Assembly (NCBI GenBank): GCA_031002005.1 | Contig: JARYHS010008074.1 | Location: 266,911,930-266,975,929 of the forward strand | Direction of reading: 5' to 3' | From: Vandiemenella viatica | Lineage: Eukaryota > Arthropoda > Insecta > Orthoptera > Morabidae | Length of the DNA: 64,000 nucleotides | Part shown: positions 32,780 through 44,175 of the stretch, one piece after another | How positions within the stretch are numbered: the first letter of the stretch is position 1 | How the letters are laid out: each line of letters begins with the position of its first letter | The notes under the pieces: generated by a model | What the model saw: the letters and a program-made list of their open reading frames with translations, nothing else | What the model was told of the DNA's origin: nothing | The model's database searches: none | Program-made: the position numbers and the translations under genes

Positions 32780-34393
32780 TCTATAAGGTATTTTTTGTCA
32801 CAAGTCATTATCTCCCTTCATATTTAACCGAAATCAGTGAATGAGTTGTCATTTTAAAGCTTATAGCCTCCACTTTGGTCACATCATATATTAAGAAAGA
32901 AGTCATTCAGAATTCGACTCTTAAAGGGTAAAAATTTCTAAAATGGTGTTTTTCATGTTATGAGTCATTTATCTCCCTGGATATCTATCTCAAATTGTTT
33001 AATGAAGTATCATTTTAAAGATTAAGATCTCCACTTTGGTGATATCATACATTAAGACAGGTATTTTCAGGATTCATCCCTTAAAGGGCAAAAGTATCAA
33101 TGTTTCTACAATGCGTTTTTGTGTCACGAGCCACTTATCTACCTTCATATCAAACCGATATAGATAAATGAGGAATCATGTTAAAGATTAAGGTCTCTGC
33201 CGTGGTCACATTATATTTTAAAAAAGAAATTTTTCATAATTCAATCCTTAAAGGGCAAAAATGTCAAAAACTCATTTTATAAAAAAATAGTTTTTTGTGT
33301 CTCAAGCCATTTATCTCCCTGGATATCTAACTGAATGGATAAATGAAGTAGGATTATGAAGAATAATGGTTCAGCTTTGGTTACATCATATATTAAGAAA
33401 GATTTTTTTTTGAACTTCAACCCTGAAAAGGAAAAAGTATAAATGGTTCTACAATGCAGTTTTGTGTCACGAGCCATTTATCTCCATTAATATCTAACTA
33501 AAGCAGATAAATGAAGAATCATTCTAGAAATTAAGGTTTCAGCTGTGGTCACATAATGTTTTAAGAAAAGAATTTTTCTAATTTGAACCCTTAAAGAGCA
33601 AAAATAAAAGTATTTCTAAAATGTGTTTTTTGTGGTTCGAGCCATTTATCTCTCTGCATACTTAACCGAAATCGATAAATGAAGTAGGATTATGAAGAGT
33701 AATGTCTCCACTTTGGTGACATCGTATAGTAAGAAAGAAATTTTTTGGAATTCAACCCATAAAGGAAAAAGTATTAATGGTTCTTAAACGCATTTTTGTC
33801 TCACAAGCCATTTATCTCCATTAATATATAACTGAAATGGGTAAATGAGGTATCATTCTAAAGAAAACTGTCTCTGCTGTGGTCACATCATATTTTAAGA
33901 ATGGATATTTTCTGAATTGAACCCTTAAAGGGCAAAAATATCAGTATTTGTAAAGTGCGTTTTTTTGTCTATCAAGTCATTTATCTCCCTTGATAATTAA
34001 ACAAATTTTATAAACGAGGTATAATTTAAAAAACAGAGGTCTTCGTAAGGTCTTCAGTTCTGTTACACCAAATTTTAAGAAAGAAATTCTGCAAATTCAA
34101 CCTTTATAGAGCAAAAGTATTAATATTTCTACAACGCATTGTTCTGTCACGAACCATTTATCTTTCTTGATACGTAATCAAAATTGATAAATGAGGTTTC
34201 ATTTTAAATATTAAAGTATCCGCTTTCGTCACATCATATTTTAAGAAAGAACTTTCTCCAAATTCAACCCTTAAGAGGCTATAATATCATCATTTTAAAA
34301 ACTTTACCTCGCTTAATGCCTGACTGAAATTGATAAATGAAGTATCATTTAAAGACCAAGGTGTCTGCTTCGGTCACACAGTATTTTATTAAA

Positions 34394-34424
<31 letters not shown>

Positions 34425-34625
34425 CAATTTGACCCTTAAAGTGCAAAAGTATCAATATTATTTCTACAGTGTGTGTTTTTTTTTTAAAATTACATGCCAT
34501 TTATCTCCTTCAATTCCTAACTGAAATCAATAAATGACATATTGTTTTAAAGATTAGGGTCTCCAATTAGGTAAAATCATAAATTAAGAAAGTTTCAGAA
34601 TTTGATGCTTAAAGTGAGCATGTGT
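32780..34625 (+). repeat. About 170-bp satellite-like tandem array (11 copies)
   Basis: The block CCTTAAAGGGCAAAA or a variant recurs near 32921, 33079, 33249, 33421, 33588, 33759, 33923, 34099, 34270, 34433 and 34608, spacing 158-176 bp. Other conserved blocks are GGTCACATCATAT, TTAAGAAAGAA, CATTTATCTCCCT and ATAAATGAAGTATCATT. Monomers are strongly diverged and contain small indels, so the array is old. Copy 10 carries a 28-bp T run (34397-34424). Confidence 0.92.
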
Positions 34626-35039
34626 ATGAGAGAGTTCAGAGCCAAGTCCCTAGATTGTAGCAGCAGATATCACAGAGATATCAATAAACTGTTGTTTTTT
34701 TTTTTTTTTATACAATAAGTAGCTTTTCAGATATTTTTTTCTGTTACGGAAGCGTTTTTGTTTTTCTGTACAGTTCTAATGTAAACATTTTATTTGTACA
34801 GCAACATACATCACACAGATGTTGATATGCTGTATGCATTTTGTTCAGGTTGGTTGTATTCTGTTAAGGTCAGTGACAGATTGTCGTACATACAGTGTGT
34901 TTTAAGTTTTCGTAACTTTCATAATATGTTTTATTTTGAAGCGTACCTATTACACTAAACAAATAAATATTTGCTACAAAAGTGTGGTTCTACTTTTCAT
35001 TATATTACAAGCATTCAACCTCGCTATTCATCATATTTT
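34626..35039. other. AT-rich spacer
   Basis: It contains a T run near 34697-34711. Nothing else was recognised. Confidence 0.45.
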
Positions 35040-35681
35040 ATTCACGAAATTTTCACATGGGTTGTCTAGTAACCTCCTATTTTGAAAGTTCTGCAAAATA
35101 TGGATCCGTTTGGATTATTACCTCCATGGTCAACATAAACTGTTGTCCGTGAAGCCTTTTTTTTAAGTTTGGAGATAAAAAAAATATTCACTGGCTGCCA
35201 AATATGCCACATATGGTGAATTTGTAATAATTTGAACTTTAATTCCATTATTCTGGTTACCAAAACAGTGTGGTGTGCACCCACGCATTGTTCTTTTTCA
35301 GTGAGGACATTTTGGTATCTATTTCTCCATCTAACCAGCGCAGTAATGACACATAGGAAGCTGCAGTTATTGTTTTGTCCTTTTTCAAGTAATCAATGTA
35401 AATGATTCTTTGTGCATCCCAAAAAACTGTTGCCATCATTTTGCCAGCCAACTTCACAGTCTTTGCGTTCTTTGGAGCCTGTTTGCCTTCAAAAACCTAC
35501 TGTTTACACTGTTTCTGGAATGTTGTAGTATAAATTTTTATACACATTTATATATCAAATCAGAAACATATATTAGGGCTGTGACAGAAAAGTGCAAAAA
35601 CAGCCTCAGAGTCGACTACATGACTGCGCTTGCTCTCCACAACAAACATGGCATCCATCTTGCTGAAATTTTTTTCACACC

Positions 35682-35720
<39 letters not shown>

Positions 35721-36209
35721 TATAAAATTGAATGCTGTGTACCTGAAGCTTCTACTATTTCACACACTTTGATTTGTTGATCATTTAAAACCATACTGTG
35801 GATTTTATCAATGATTTCAGGGGTAATCGCTTCCACTGGACATCCTGTACATTGTTCATCTTGTTTGGTTGTGTGGCCAATTTCAGACTCATTTACTCAA
35901 TTGTAAACAGTTGCAAATGCAGGAGCATATGTACCATGAACTTCTTCTTGCCCAGCTTTGACATTTTTTGGTTTGAAGCATTTTATTCTATTCACTGACC
36001 AAACCTTTTTTTTCCCCCCTCCATTTTTGTTAATGAACGGCACTTGTCTGCTTCAGTTGAGAATAATAATGAAACCATGTAATGGAAGTAGCTGAGAGTT
36101 TATCTGCCATCTAGTGTCTAATGATGCTTCCTAAAGAGAAATAATTTTCAATACTGTGAGTGCCATCACTTGGATTTTTTGGGGATTTATTGAATGAACC
36201 TCGTATTTT
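35040..36209 (-). pseudogene. Mariner transposase remnant
   Basis: The minus strand starts at a terminal repeat (ACGAGGTTCATTCAATAA, ending 36209) and encodes APAFATVYN and VNESEIG. Then come PVEAITPEIIDKIHSMVLND and IKVCEIVEASG, the N-terminal DNA-binding part. A 36-bp T run (35684-35719) interrupts it. The catalytic-domain strand follows (KLAGKMMATVFWDAQRIIYI, DYLKKDKTITAASYVSLLRW) with HTTLFW before a frameshift. The C-terminus contains FFISKLKKKASRT. The first Asp block (DETWIH) and the second (DNAPAH) cannot be read intact. It differs in terminal sequence from the mariners at 2395 and 37397. Confidence 0.8.
35684..35719 (-). repeat. Poly(T) tract (36 bp) inside the mariner
   Basis: A pure T run (A on the coding strand) sits in lysine-rich coding sequence, analogous to the A run in the mariner at 2395. 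Confidence 0.95.
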
Positions 36210-37396
36210 TAATTAAAAACATCAGCAGATTTAAAAGACAACAATTCTAAGTGGATTGTAGATAATAAAGAGAAAATCATTTTGAGTGAGCACTAAAGCT
36301 GTGGTTACATCCAAAACCTTCATATCAGCAGCGATGTGGACTGTTGCATATCGGGTTGGAGCATGAAGTATTGCTGTCTCACAGCATCTTGACTATTTAT
36401 TCATGACTGACTTGATAGTCATATCATCACCTCACATTAATATTTCTTATTGATTGTCTTACTTTCTGAAGTAAATCTGCAGTTGTGATAACTCTGGGCA
36501 CAGTAAACACATACTCGTGCAAACAATGATAAAAAAAAAAAAGAGAGAAGGAAACAGTTGCCTGTGGCAGATAGCAAATAAGACTTGACCCAAAAGTGCT
36601 GCATTCAGTTTTCAGTTCCAAATTATTTAAAAAGTTTTAAGTGTAGATACAGCAAAATTAAAACTGAAGTCTGAGGATATTTTGAAAATGCTGACTGAGC
36701 TGACAAAAGAAATTGATGTAAGAAAAGTTTTGAAGTTGGGAAAGTATGTGGGAGAAATTTTCTGTAGTATAGATTATTTATGGTTGCAAAGTACATATGG
36801 CTGAGAAATATAGATTAGTTACTCATGTGCAAGCTGCAGGAAGTTTGGTGGCAAAAGTGTTTTTTCTTCCAATTACTTAAGCTTCTTGTTTTAAATTCTT
36901 ATAACAGCAAATGTAGTGGATGTTTCAAAATGTTGTGGGGCATTGGGTGTTTTTAATAATGTGACTTTGGATCTTTGAAATGTTCTTTATAGTATAATTC
37001 ATAAATAACATTATGCAAGATTGAAGAAGTTGTGATTTTTTCAACATTTTGTTCAGGGAAGGATTTCTTTGGGACTGGCAAAATATCATCAAAGTTGGAG
37101 TTAAAAATAGAAGTATTGTGGAGTAGTGTTTTGGGATTGCTGGTTTTTCATATTATGAACACTGTCTTGGATTTAAATTGGGTTTCTTACATTTCTTGCT
37201 ATTGACATTATGGTAAACCTTTCCCCAAATGGAATAACTAAAATGGCTCAATGAAGTTGGAAATATTTCCATTTAATCGGATACACAAATAGAAAAAGTA
37301 CATGAGTAATTATAGGGTAGATTGAGAATATGTAAAATTGTGCACCATGATTGTTCTATGATTATGGGCTAAATTGGATAGAGCATTTTACAGATA
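36210..37396. other. AT-rich sequence without features
   Basis: No ORF with family motifs and no clear repeat structure were seen. Confidence 0.5.
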
Positions 37397-38306
37397 CGAG
37401 GTTTTTTCAAAAAGTAAGGTAAATTTTTATTTTTATCGAAAAATATTTATTTAATCATCAATATTTATGTTGTCCCCTTCAAAGTAATCCCCTTCAGATA
37501 TAATACACTTGTGCCAACGTTTTTTTTCCAATCCTCGAAGCCCTTCTGATAAGCACTTTTTGGTATACCCTGGAGCTCTTTCAGCTATGTAGTCTCTTCC
37601 TCCTTAATCGTTGCAAATCTTCAGCCTTTCATTGGTCTCTTCAGTTTTGGGAACAGGAAAAAGTCGCAGGAGGCCAAATCCAGTGAATATGGTGGCTGAG
37701 GCATGATTGTGGTGTTTTTGGCCAAAAAATCATTCGCAAGCAATGATGGGTGAACAGGTGCATTGTCGTATTTGTCGCATTGTGTTTTTCGTATTGCTTC
37801 TTGCAAATGGCACATAACTTCAAGATAATACTCCTTATTGACTGCGATGATGATTCGACGATTCTCCAACACTATTTTCTTCACTTCTTCAACGTTTTCA
37901 TCAGTCGTTAACGCGCTGGGGCGTCCAGAATGAAGTTCGTCATTGACATCTTCTCGGCCATTTTGGATGAGCTTGTACCACTTCTAAACATTTCTTTTAC
38001 TTAAAGTAGATTCACCGTGTGCCACTGTAAACATCTCAAGTGTTTTGGAGCACTTAATTCCATTTTTTACACAAAATATGATGCAAAATTTTTCATCCAT
38101 TTTTTCGACAGCAGAAAATTGCCGAACACACAAAACACTTCTAACAATTATGCCTCTCACAATCACTGCAAAGAATGATATATTGTTGAAACTGTGAATA
38201 TATGTGCGGGAAGAGTATACAAAAATAAGAAAAACAAAAAAACGAAAATCGACTGTACAAATCCGGCGAAATTCAAAAATTCACCTTACTTTTTGAACAA
38301 ACCTCG
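37397..38306 (-). mobile_element. Mariner deletion derivative (910 bp) with both inverted repeats and TA duplication
   Basis: The ends are CGAGGTTTTTTCAAAAAGTA (left) and, reverse-complemented, CGAGGTTTGTTCAAAAAGTA (right); about 32 bp match with two differences. TA flanks both sides (37395-37396, 38307-38308). The minus strand encodes MDEKFCIIFCVKNGIKCSKT and the helix-turn-helix (MFTVAHGESTLSKRNV), then RPSALTTDENVEEVKKIVLE. It next jumps to YYLEVMCHLQEAIRK. The first catalytic Asp block is deleted. The second (YDNAPVHPS) and third (PPYSLDLASCDFFLFPKLKR) Asp blocks remain, with the tail GFEDWKKRWHKCI. Non-autonomous. Confidence 0.92.
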
Positions 38307-40435
38307 TATAGTTGGGAAAGTGTATAGGGCTTTGTATTGGATAACATTTTCACTGAGAATTTTTGGCAAAAATTAAGAAAAGGATTATAATACAGCTGTG
38401 TGGTCCACTTGAGACTTATTGTACCACAATTTTCTGATGTTGCAAATACATGAATGTTTGTGGAGGGTACTGGGAACAGAAATTATAATTGTGTAATTGG
38501 AAATGATGACTGAATGAATCTGGTACTCAAAATGATAAATCAGTTTACTTAAGAGACAGAAAAAAATACTAATATTCATGTTTTACACATAGTAGGAAGC
38601 TGGTAAAAATATAAAGGATGATCTAAGAATGAAGTTAGGTAGGAGCACTTCCTCTATAAAAGAGTGAATGGTAAGTTGGGAAATGGAGACCTTGAATAGT
38701 TTAACCATAGCTGTGTCTTATACAGAATTCTGTTGGAGAACTTTAAATTGTTCATATACAGAATGGAAGAAGGCATATAGTAATAGCAGCCACGTTAAGA
38801 GCAGGCCATGGATCTAGCAGAGCAGAAGGCATGGTGCCAAAGAAATAGGCACAATACATGACATAAAAAGTAGACATTCTTTTCAAATTAAGAGATTGTT
38901 TACTTGGCTTTGCTACCAGAAATTTAAACTACATTTGTCGTGATGCAGTATGTCTGTTCCTCAATTGTATTAATATCTATGGTTAAGTGGTGCCTTCTAC
39001 CAGTATCTCTAACATTGTTATGCAAGCAAGCATTCTTTCCTCTTTTTTTGTAACCTGCTGTAGTACCGGGTCTTAAGGGAAATATAAAGAAAACTTTGTC
39101 TCAGGTAGAGTCATTCTGGGAGTGGTCTTGTGGGGAAACAGTTTTGAAGCATCTTTTTTATTTTTTTAAGAATCTGAATCTATTGCATGAAAAATGGACT
39201 CCTAATGGATTCACTTCTGTCTGTGATACTCTCAAACTTCTTAATCCTTTTTAACTTGTAACTTCTTTTGTTCTTACTAAGCTTTACATGATTATAAAAT
39301 AAAATTTTGGAAAAAAATCCTGTGCAGTGAATTAGAGGGGGTTTAGTGGAGAAGATATATCCTTTAGACAATCTTTATGGGTATCAAATTATGTCTGTCA
39401 AAAATCAGTGTTAGGTTTTTCTTTTTATTCCATGATTTGTGAAAGCTTTTGGTAAAAAATCATAATTACCACCCTCGTTTTGATTTCTGAAACTACTGAT
39501 TCAAACGTTCTTTCACATTTGCAGTAATGTTTCTGGAATTTATGGTTATCACAAAATAACTAAATGAATGATTATGACAAATCTGATACATATTTTTCCA
39601 AAAAAAATCATGTATGTCATTTGATGGACAATGTCATGAATCAGATAATAAATATTTGGTGAAAATATTGGGTTTCTTTTAAATTTTCAGCATTTTTCGA
39701 GACCAACAATAATTCATTTCAACTGATTTTATTATTTTCTCTTTGGTTTATATGTAACATTTTAAAGACAGTTTCAGAAAACTCTAATTACAAGTAAGTT
39801 ATTGATTTTTAAAAAAGAATTTCCAATTTCGTATTCATTTCAGTTTAATACACTGTGTGCATTCAGAATTCTCAGAGTCTCATTTAACAATACTTTTTTG
39901 CGGGGGGGGGGGGGGCGGGAAGATTGGGTTCATTAACTGAATTTGAGAAAAATATTACATAATTAGGACTTTGAGTTGGTTGATAGAGATGCCGTTAAAA
40001 TAAATGATAGGGTATTGTCAGTTTTTGATAGCATTGTATTGATGTTTTAATTTATATGATGGTTTTACTGGTCAGTCACTGAGTGACTTTATGTTTGCGC
40101 ACACGTCCAGAACCAAATGGCTCGTGCTTTATTACATGAAGAAGGTTATACTGAAATATTGTATTTGTATGTCCGCCTTACATGTTTTCTCTTGTCACAA
40201 CCCTTAACTTTGGTATGTGAGGGGTTAATTTCCCTTTCCTTTTTTATTTATATTGCCTTAAAGCTGTTTCCTTTTTCTCCTTACTTTCATTGTTGTAGTA
40301 ACTATAGCATTACTTGCAGACCAGTAGGATAGATTCCAAACATAAATATGAGGCATGATCATTAGCCCAGATGAAGTTTATAAAATTAATGTTAATTATG
40401 TTTAGGAATGTAAAGATATGTCCTTCTGTGTAAGC
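38307..40435. other. AT-rich sequence without features
   Basis: About 2.1 kb without coding signal. It includes a G run near 39903-39915. Confidence 0.5.
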
Positions 40436-41119
40436 CAGTGTTTCCCAACGTGCGGCCCACGCCCCACAGGGGGGCAATTTGGTTTTTTTAGGGGGGCAAT
40501 TTAGAAATTGACTTGATACGACTTTACCACTTTCTCTTCAAATTATTTAAATGCAATGCTAGATATAGGTACAAAATATAGCAAAAAAGCAAATTCTTAA
40601 AACAGTGCTGTAAATAATTATTAGGTATAGTTTCGTTTGATGTTAGCAAAATGTATCGTCTGGATGATTTGAGTCGTCAACTTGACCTTTTTGGAATTCA
40701 CCGCGTAATGTGCCACCTGTCTCGGCCTGTTATCAGCAAGTGGTTTACTGATAAAAAAAAAAAAAAAAGAAATCGACTGGATATATCACAACGTGGAGAC
40801 TTGAGATTAAAGCTTACTAAATTGGAGCCTAATATAAAATCTCTGTCAAGCATCAAGCGCAAGGATCACACTAAATTGCCATGATAAATCTTTATTAAAA
40901 ATCTTTTGAATTTGAATTTTAGTATTTCATTATATGTTTTTTAATTTTACTTACTGTATTTTATGACAATATTAAAGTGCTTTCTTTCAAAAATCATCCT
41001 ATATGAGTTTCGTTAATAACAAATAATTTTTTTATTTAAAATTATGTATTGGGGGGGGGGGGGGGGGGGCAAAAAATGTTAAAAGTGGGACATGACCCAA
41101 AAAAGGTTGGGAAACACTG
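40436..41119 (+). mobile_element. hAT deletion derivative (684 bp) with 8-bp target duplication
   Basis: The 14-bp terminal repeats CAGTGTTTCCCAAC and GTTGGGAAACACTG are perfect. The target duplication GTGTAAGC at 40428-40435 and 41120-41127 is exact. The plus-strand frame at 40651-40884 encodes NRLDISQRGDLRLKLTKLEP, resembling the C-terminal end of ZBED-like hAT transposases, so it derives from a full element by internal deletion. Homopolymers (G run near 41051-41069, A run near 40752) occur inside it. Confidence 0.9.
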
Positions 41120-41349
41120 GTGTAAGCTATATCATCATTGTGTTAGTGGCACTTTGAAAACTGGAAGGGAATCATTGAAGTTCCCTTGACTTTTTTTCAG
41201 TTCTACAAATACTGAACTTAACAATAGTTGCCTTTTATATAATTCTATTAAAATATGTCTTGAATGCTCAATTATTTCAAAACTTTTATAGACAGATTTA
41301 TCCATATTAATATAATATTTTTACTGATCATTTGCTTTACACTTTCCAG

Positions 41350-41540
41350 GAGCTAGTTTTGCAGAAGCCTTGGGTATGGTAGATCCTTTGGTTAAGAAGA
41401 AACCAACAAATAGTCATGGGTTAGCTTTAAATGCAAAAAATGTCCATAGTTCTACATCAAAACCAGGTGGAATAGAAAAAAGTAGCCACAGAACCAAAGG
41501 AGTTAAATCAGCAAAGCTCCTTACTACAGTGGAGGAAGAG
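41350..41540 (+). CDS. Candidate internal host exon (elongin-A-like motif)
   Basis: A pyrimidine-rich 3' splice site (TTTGCTTTACACTTTCCAG, ending 41349) precedes an open frame. It reads GASFAEALGMVDPLVKKKPT, then a Ser/Lys-rich stretch (STSKPGGIEKSSHRTKGVKS). A possible donor AG|GTAGCT lies at 41541. The frame, entered with a split Gly codon, stays open through the exon and about 70 bp beyond. The S-F-A-E-A-L-G-M segment followed by basic low-complexity sequence recalls elongin A, but this is memory of the motif, not a search. It is the only exon-like piece here that does not resemble a mobile element. Neighbouring exons were not found in the window. Confidence 0.4.
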
Positions 41541-44175
41541 GTAGCTCTTGACAAATATACAATAGTACAATTTAATGTATTTTTGGGTACTACATTATTG
41601 ATTCATGAATGAGGGTTACTATATTTCTTTTTTATGTTTCTCTTTTTTGTTTTATTTGTTTTTATTGTACAAATACACACATACATGCATATATTTTTCT
41701 CTGTATTTTAAACTTGCAGAGTTCCCGGCGTTGCCCAGTCTAATTGGTGTTGATTTAACCACACACTATTTTTATTCATGCAATGTGAACGTGTACCAAG
41801 TTTCATACAATAGACTATTTGACAGTATTCAAAATATATTACAAATTGTATTCATTCGCGTAGGTTAATGCTTAAGGAAGCTATTTTCGTTAAATTTGAA
41901 AAGAATGATGGATTGTTTTTATTTAAAAAAGTGAAATAAAAATCAAATTTTTCTTGCCTCTTGTCACGTGACAGAAAACGCTCTGGGATTGGACATAGCT
42001 TTAGTGATGTCACCTGCCTGTAGGCGCTGTGGCTGCGGCTGCGTATGGAGTGTTTGCCGCTATCCAAGTTTTCAACTATTTGTTGCTGGTTATCTCTTAC
42101 TACTAATGAGATTTTGTGTTGAATATAAAATGAAGAAGAATTTGTAGAAACCTAAAGCGGAAAAATACCCAAAATTATTTGTCAGACTAGTTATAGAAAC
42201 AACCACTGACTTTTATTCTACCGAGCTTGAGAATGTAATAACTTCAATTCGAGAATCATTTATATTTAAACTGGAAGTTAGATATTAACAGAAATCCTTC
42301 ATAAGAATTACTAAAATTTTAATTTAAGTTAGTTGTTTTAGAAGATATTTACGAGAAAAATGCGTGTTGTATAAGTTAAGCACTGGATGTTGTGGACAAT
42401 TTTTCTTAACTGCAGATAAATAATTATAGATAAATTATAATTTCCTTCCAACGAAACTGAATTTATTGTTTATTTATTTACCAACCGCGTTCACTTCACC
42501 GCACGTAGAGAATGTGATGTTTAAGTGTTCACTATTAACGAGAAGATAAGTAACGATGCCATGGTTAAAAAGTGCTATAGGACTTTGAAGATCCTATATT
42601 CGAACCTCGATTAGGATAATATTTTTTTTTTTTTTTTTCATCTGTACATTTTGTTTTATTTTCTGTTTGCTGTTTGTTGCTTTACAGAATCGTGTGTTGA
42701 TTTGAAGAAGTCATAAAACTTCATGCAAACGTTTGAAATGCAAATTGCTGTTATACAAGAAAACTTTTATAAAAATATAATCTCCTACTTTTTATTTTGA
42801 AACATACCAGAGATACATCATCATTGCAACAAAACCCAAGTACTCGGCGGTGAATAATAGGATTTATTTTAACAATAACATTGCACGCTAATCTTGCAAT
42901 AATTCTGGATTTCTTTGAATACTTTTTGTTGGAATTTTTATGTGATGATACAACTGTATGTTGCCTTTCTGACATAAATGCATCTATTTAAGTGGTATTT
43001 ACTTTTAACTTTTTATCGTACGTCCAGTTTCAGTTTTGAAGTATTTTTGGTTACATATCAAATGTTTATAATACTCTTGCTATCACAAAAATTTGTGAAA
43101 CATCCGGAATTTTTTTTTTATGGATTTTAGAAAAAGAATATGCAGCGCTACCAACAGCAACTAGTATCTACAGAAAACACTCACAAATAATAAAACATAT
43201 TCCAAAGCAAGGATCGAACCTAAGAACCCTAACTTTACTGATACTCGCCTTAAACGGCGTACTACATTATCTCAAAGAAATTATTGTGCAAATTATGTTT
43301 ACAGTAAATAATATGCGACTTAGTCGCAATGTCGTCTGGGTTTCTATGATGAAGTTGCAGCAACTTTTTTTCCTATTTCAGCTAATTCGGGAACATTTAT
43401 GTTTATTTGGAGAGTTTTTATTGTTGTGTTTGTTGATTGATGTACTACACACTATTTATAAACCATATTTCCAACAATTTATACTTAAATTCAGAGAAAC
43501 AAACCAAATGTTACTTACGTAGAGTGAGCGTCTGTTGGCATGTGACATCACAAGTGTCGTTGGCCTGCCCCAGGCAGCAAAGGAGCATTTTGGTAGGCTT
43601 TCAAATACTTTAAATTTTAACGTTAAATTTTACGTAAAATAAGCACTTTTGTCAAAAAAATAAATAGTACACGCTAAATAACGTGGATCAATAAACTATT
43701 TAAAACCATTTTCAAAAAATAGTCAATTAGCCAATTCATGTCATCCATTTCCAAAATTAAAGCAAACCTAGATTCACTGACACCCTACCAAAAAAAAACA
43801 ATGGGTTTGAAGTTGTTTTATCCATACACTATTTTTATTCATCCCAAAACATTCATGCATAACAAGCTTCATTGATTTCGTACTGGCCATTTCCGGTACT
43901 AAACTAAATAGTAATTTAGCAACACAGTTCAAAGAATGGGGTGGTTTGGATGCTTTGGTGCAAATTTCAGTTTTCATTTTAGTCCAGGTTACATTTCAAC
44001 CTAATTACATCTGCTGCTCAAATATCGAAACATAAGCTCATGAATACAAACTACATATATAAAAATGTATCGGGAATTCCTTCAACGTGCAGAAAATACA
44101 GATCTTGAATGGATTTTCAGAATTTGAAAGCTTTGGGTCAGAGTTAAAATTTAATGTATGCCTTAAGACAATTAA
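41541..44175. other. Largely featureless; possible Helitron 3' end near 41714
   Basis: GGGCAACGCCGGG on the minus strand near 41735, followed by CAAGT, resembles an eroded Helitron 3' hairpin and terminus. The rest has no coding signal apart from weak ORFs. A T run lies at about 42623-42639. Confidence 0.35.
43205..43280 (-). repeat. tRNA-like (SINE head or tRNA pseudogene) fragment
   Basis: On the minus strand GATAATGTAGTACGCCG is followed about 40 bp later by a B-box match, GGTTCGATCC. The T-arm stem does not pair well, so a functional tRNA gene is unlikely. Confidence 0.3.

Noticed and set aside
32780..34625. CRISPR-like array
   Set aside because: Monomers are about 170 bp, diverged and contiguous; there are no unique spacers, and the context is eukaryotic.
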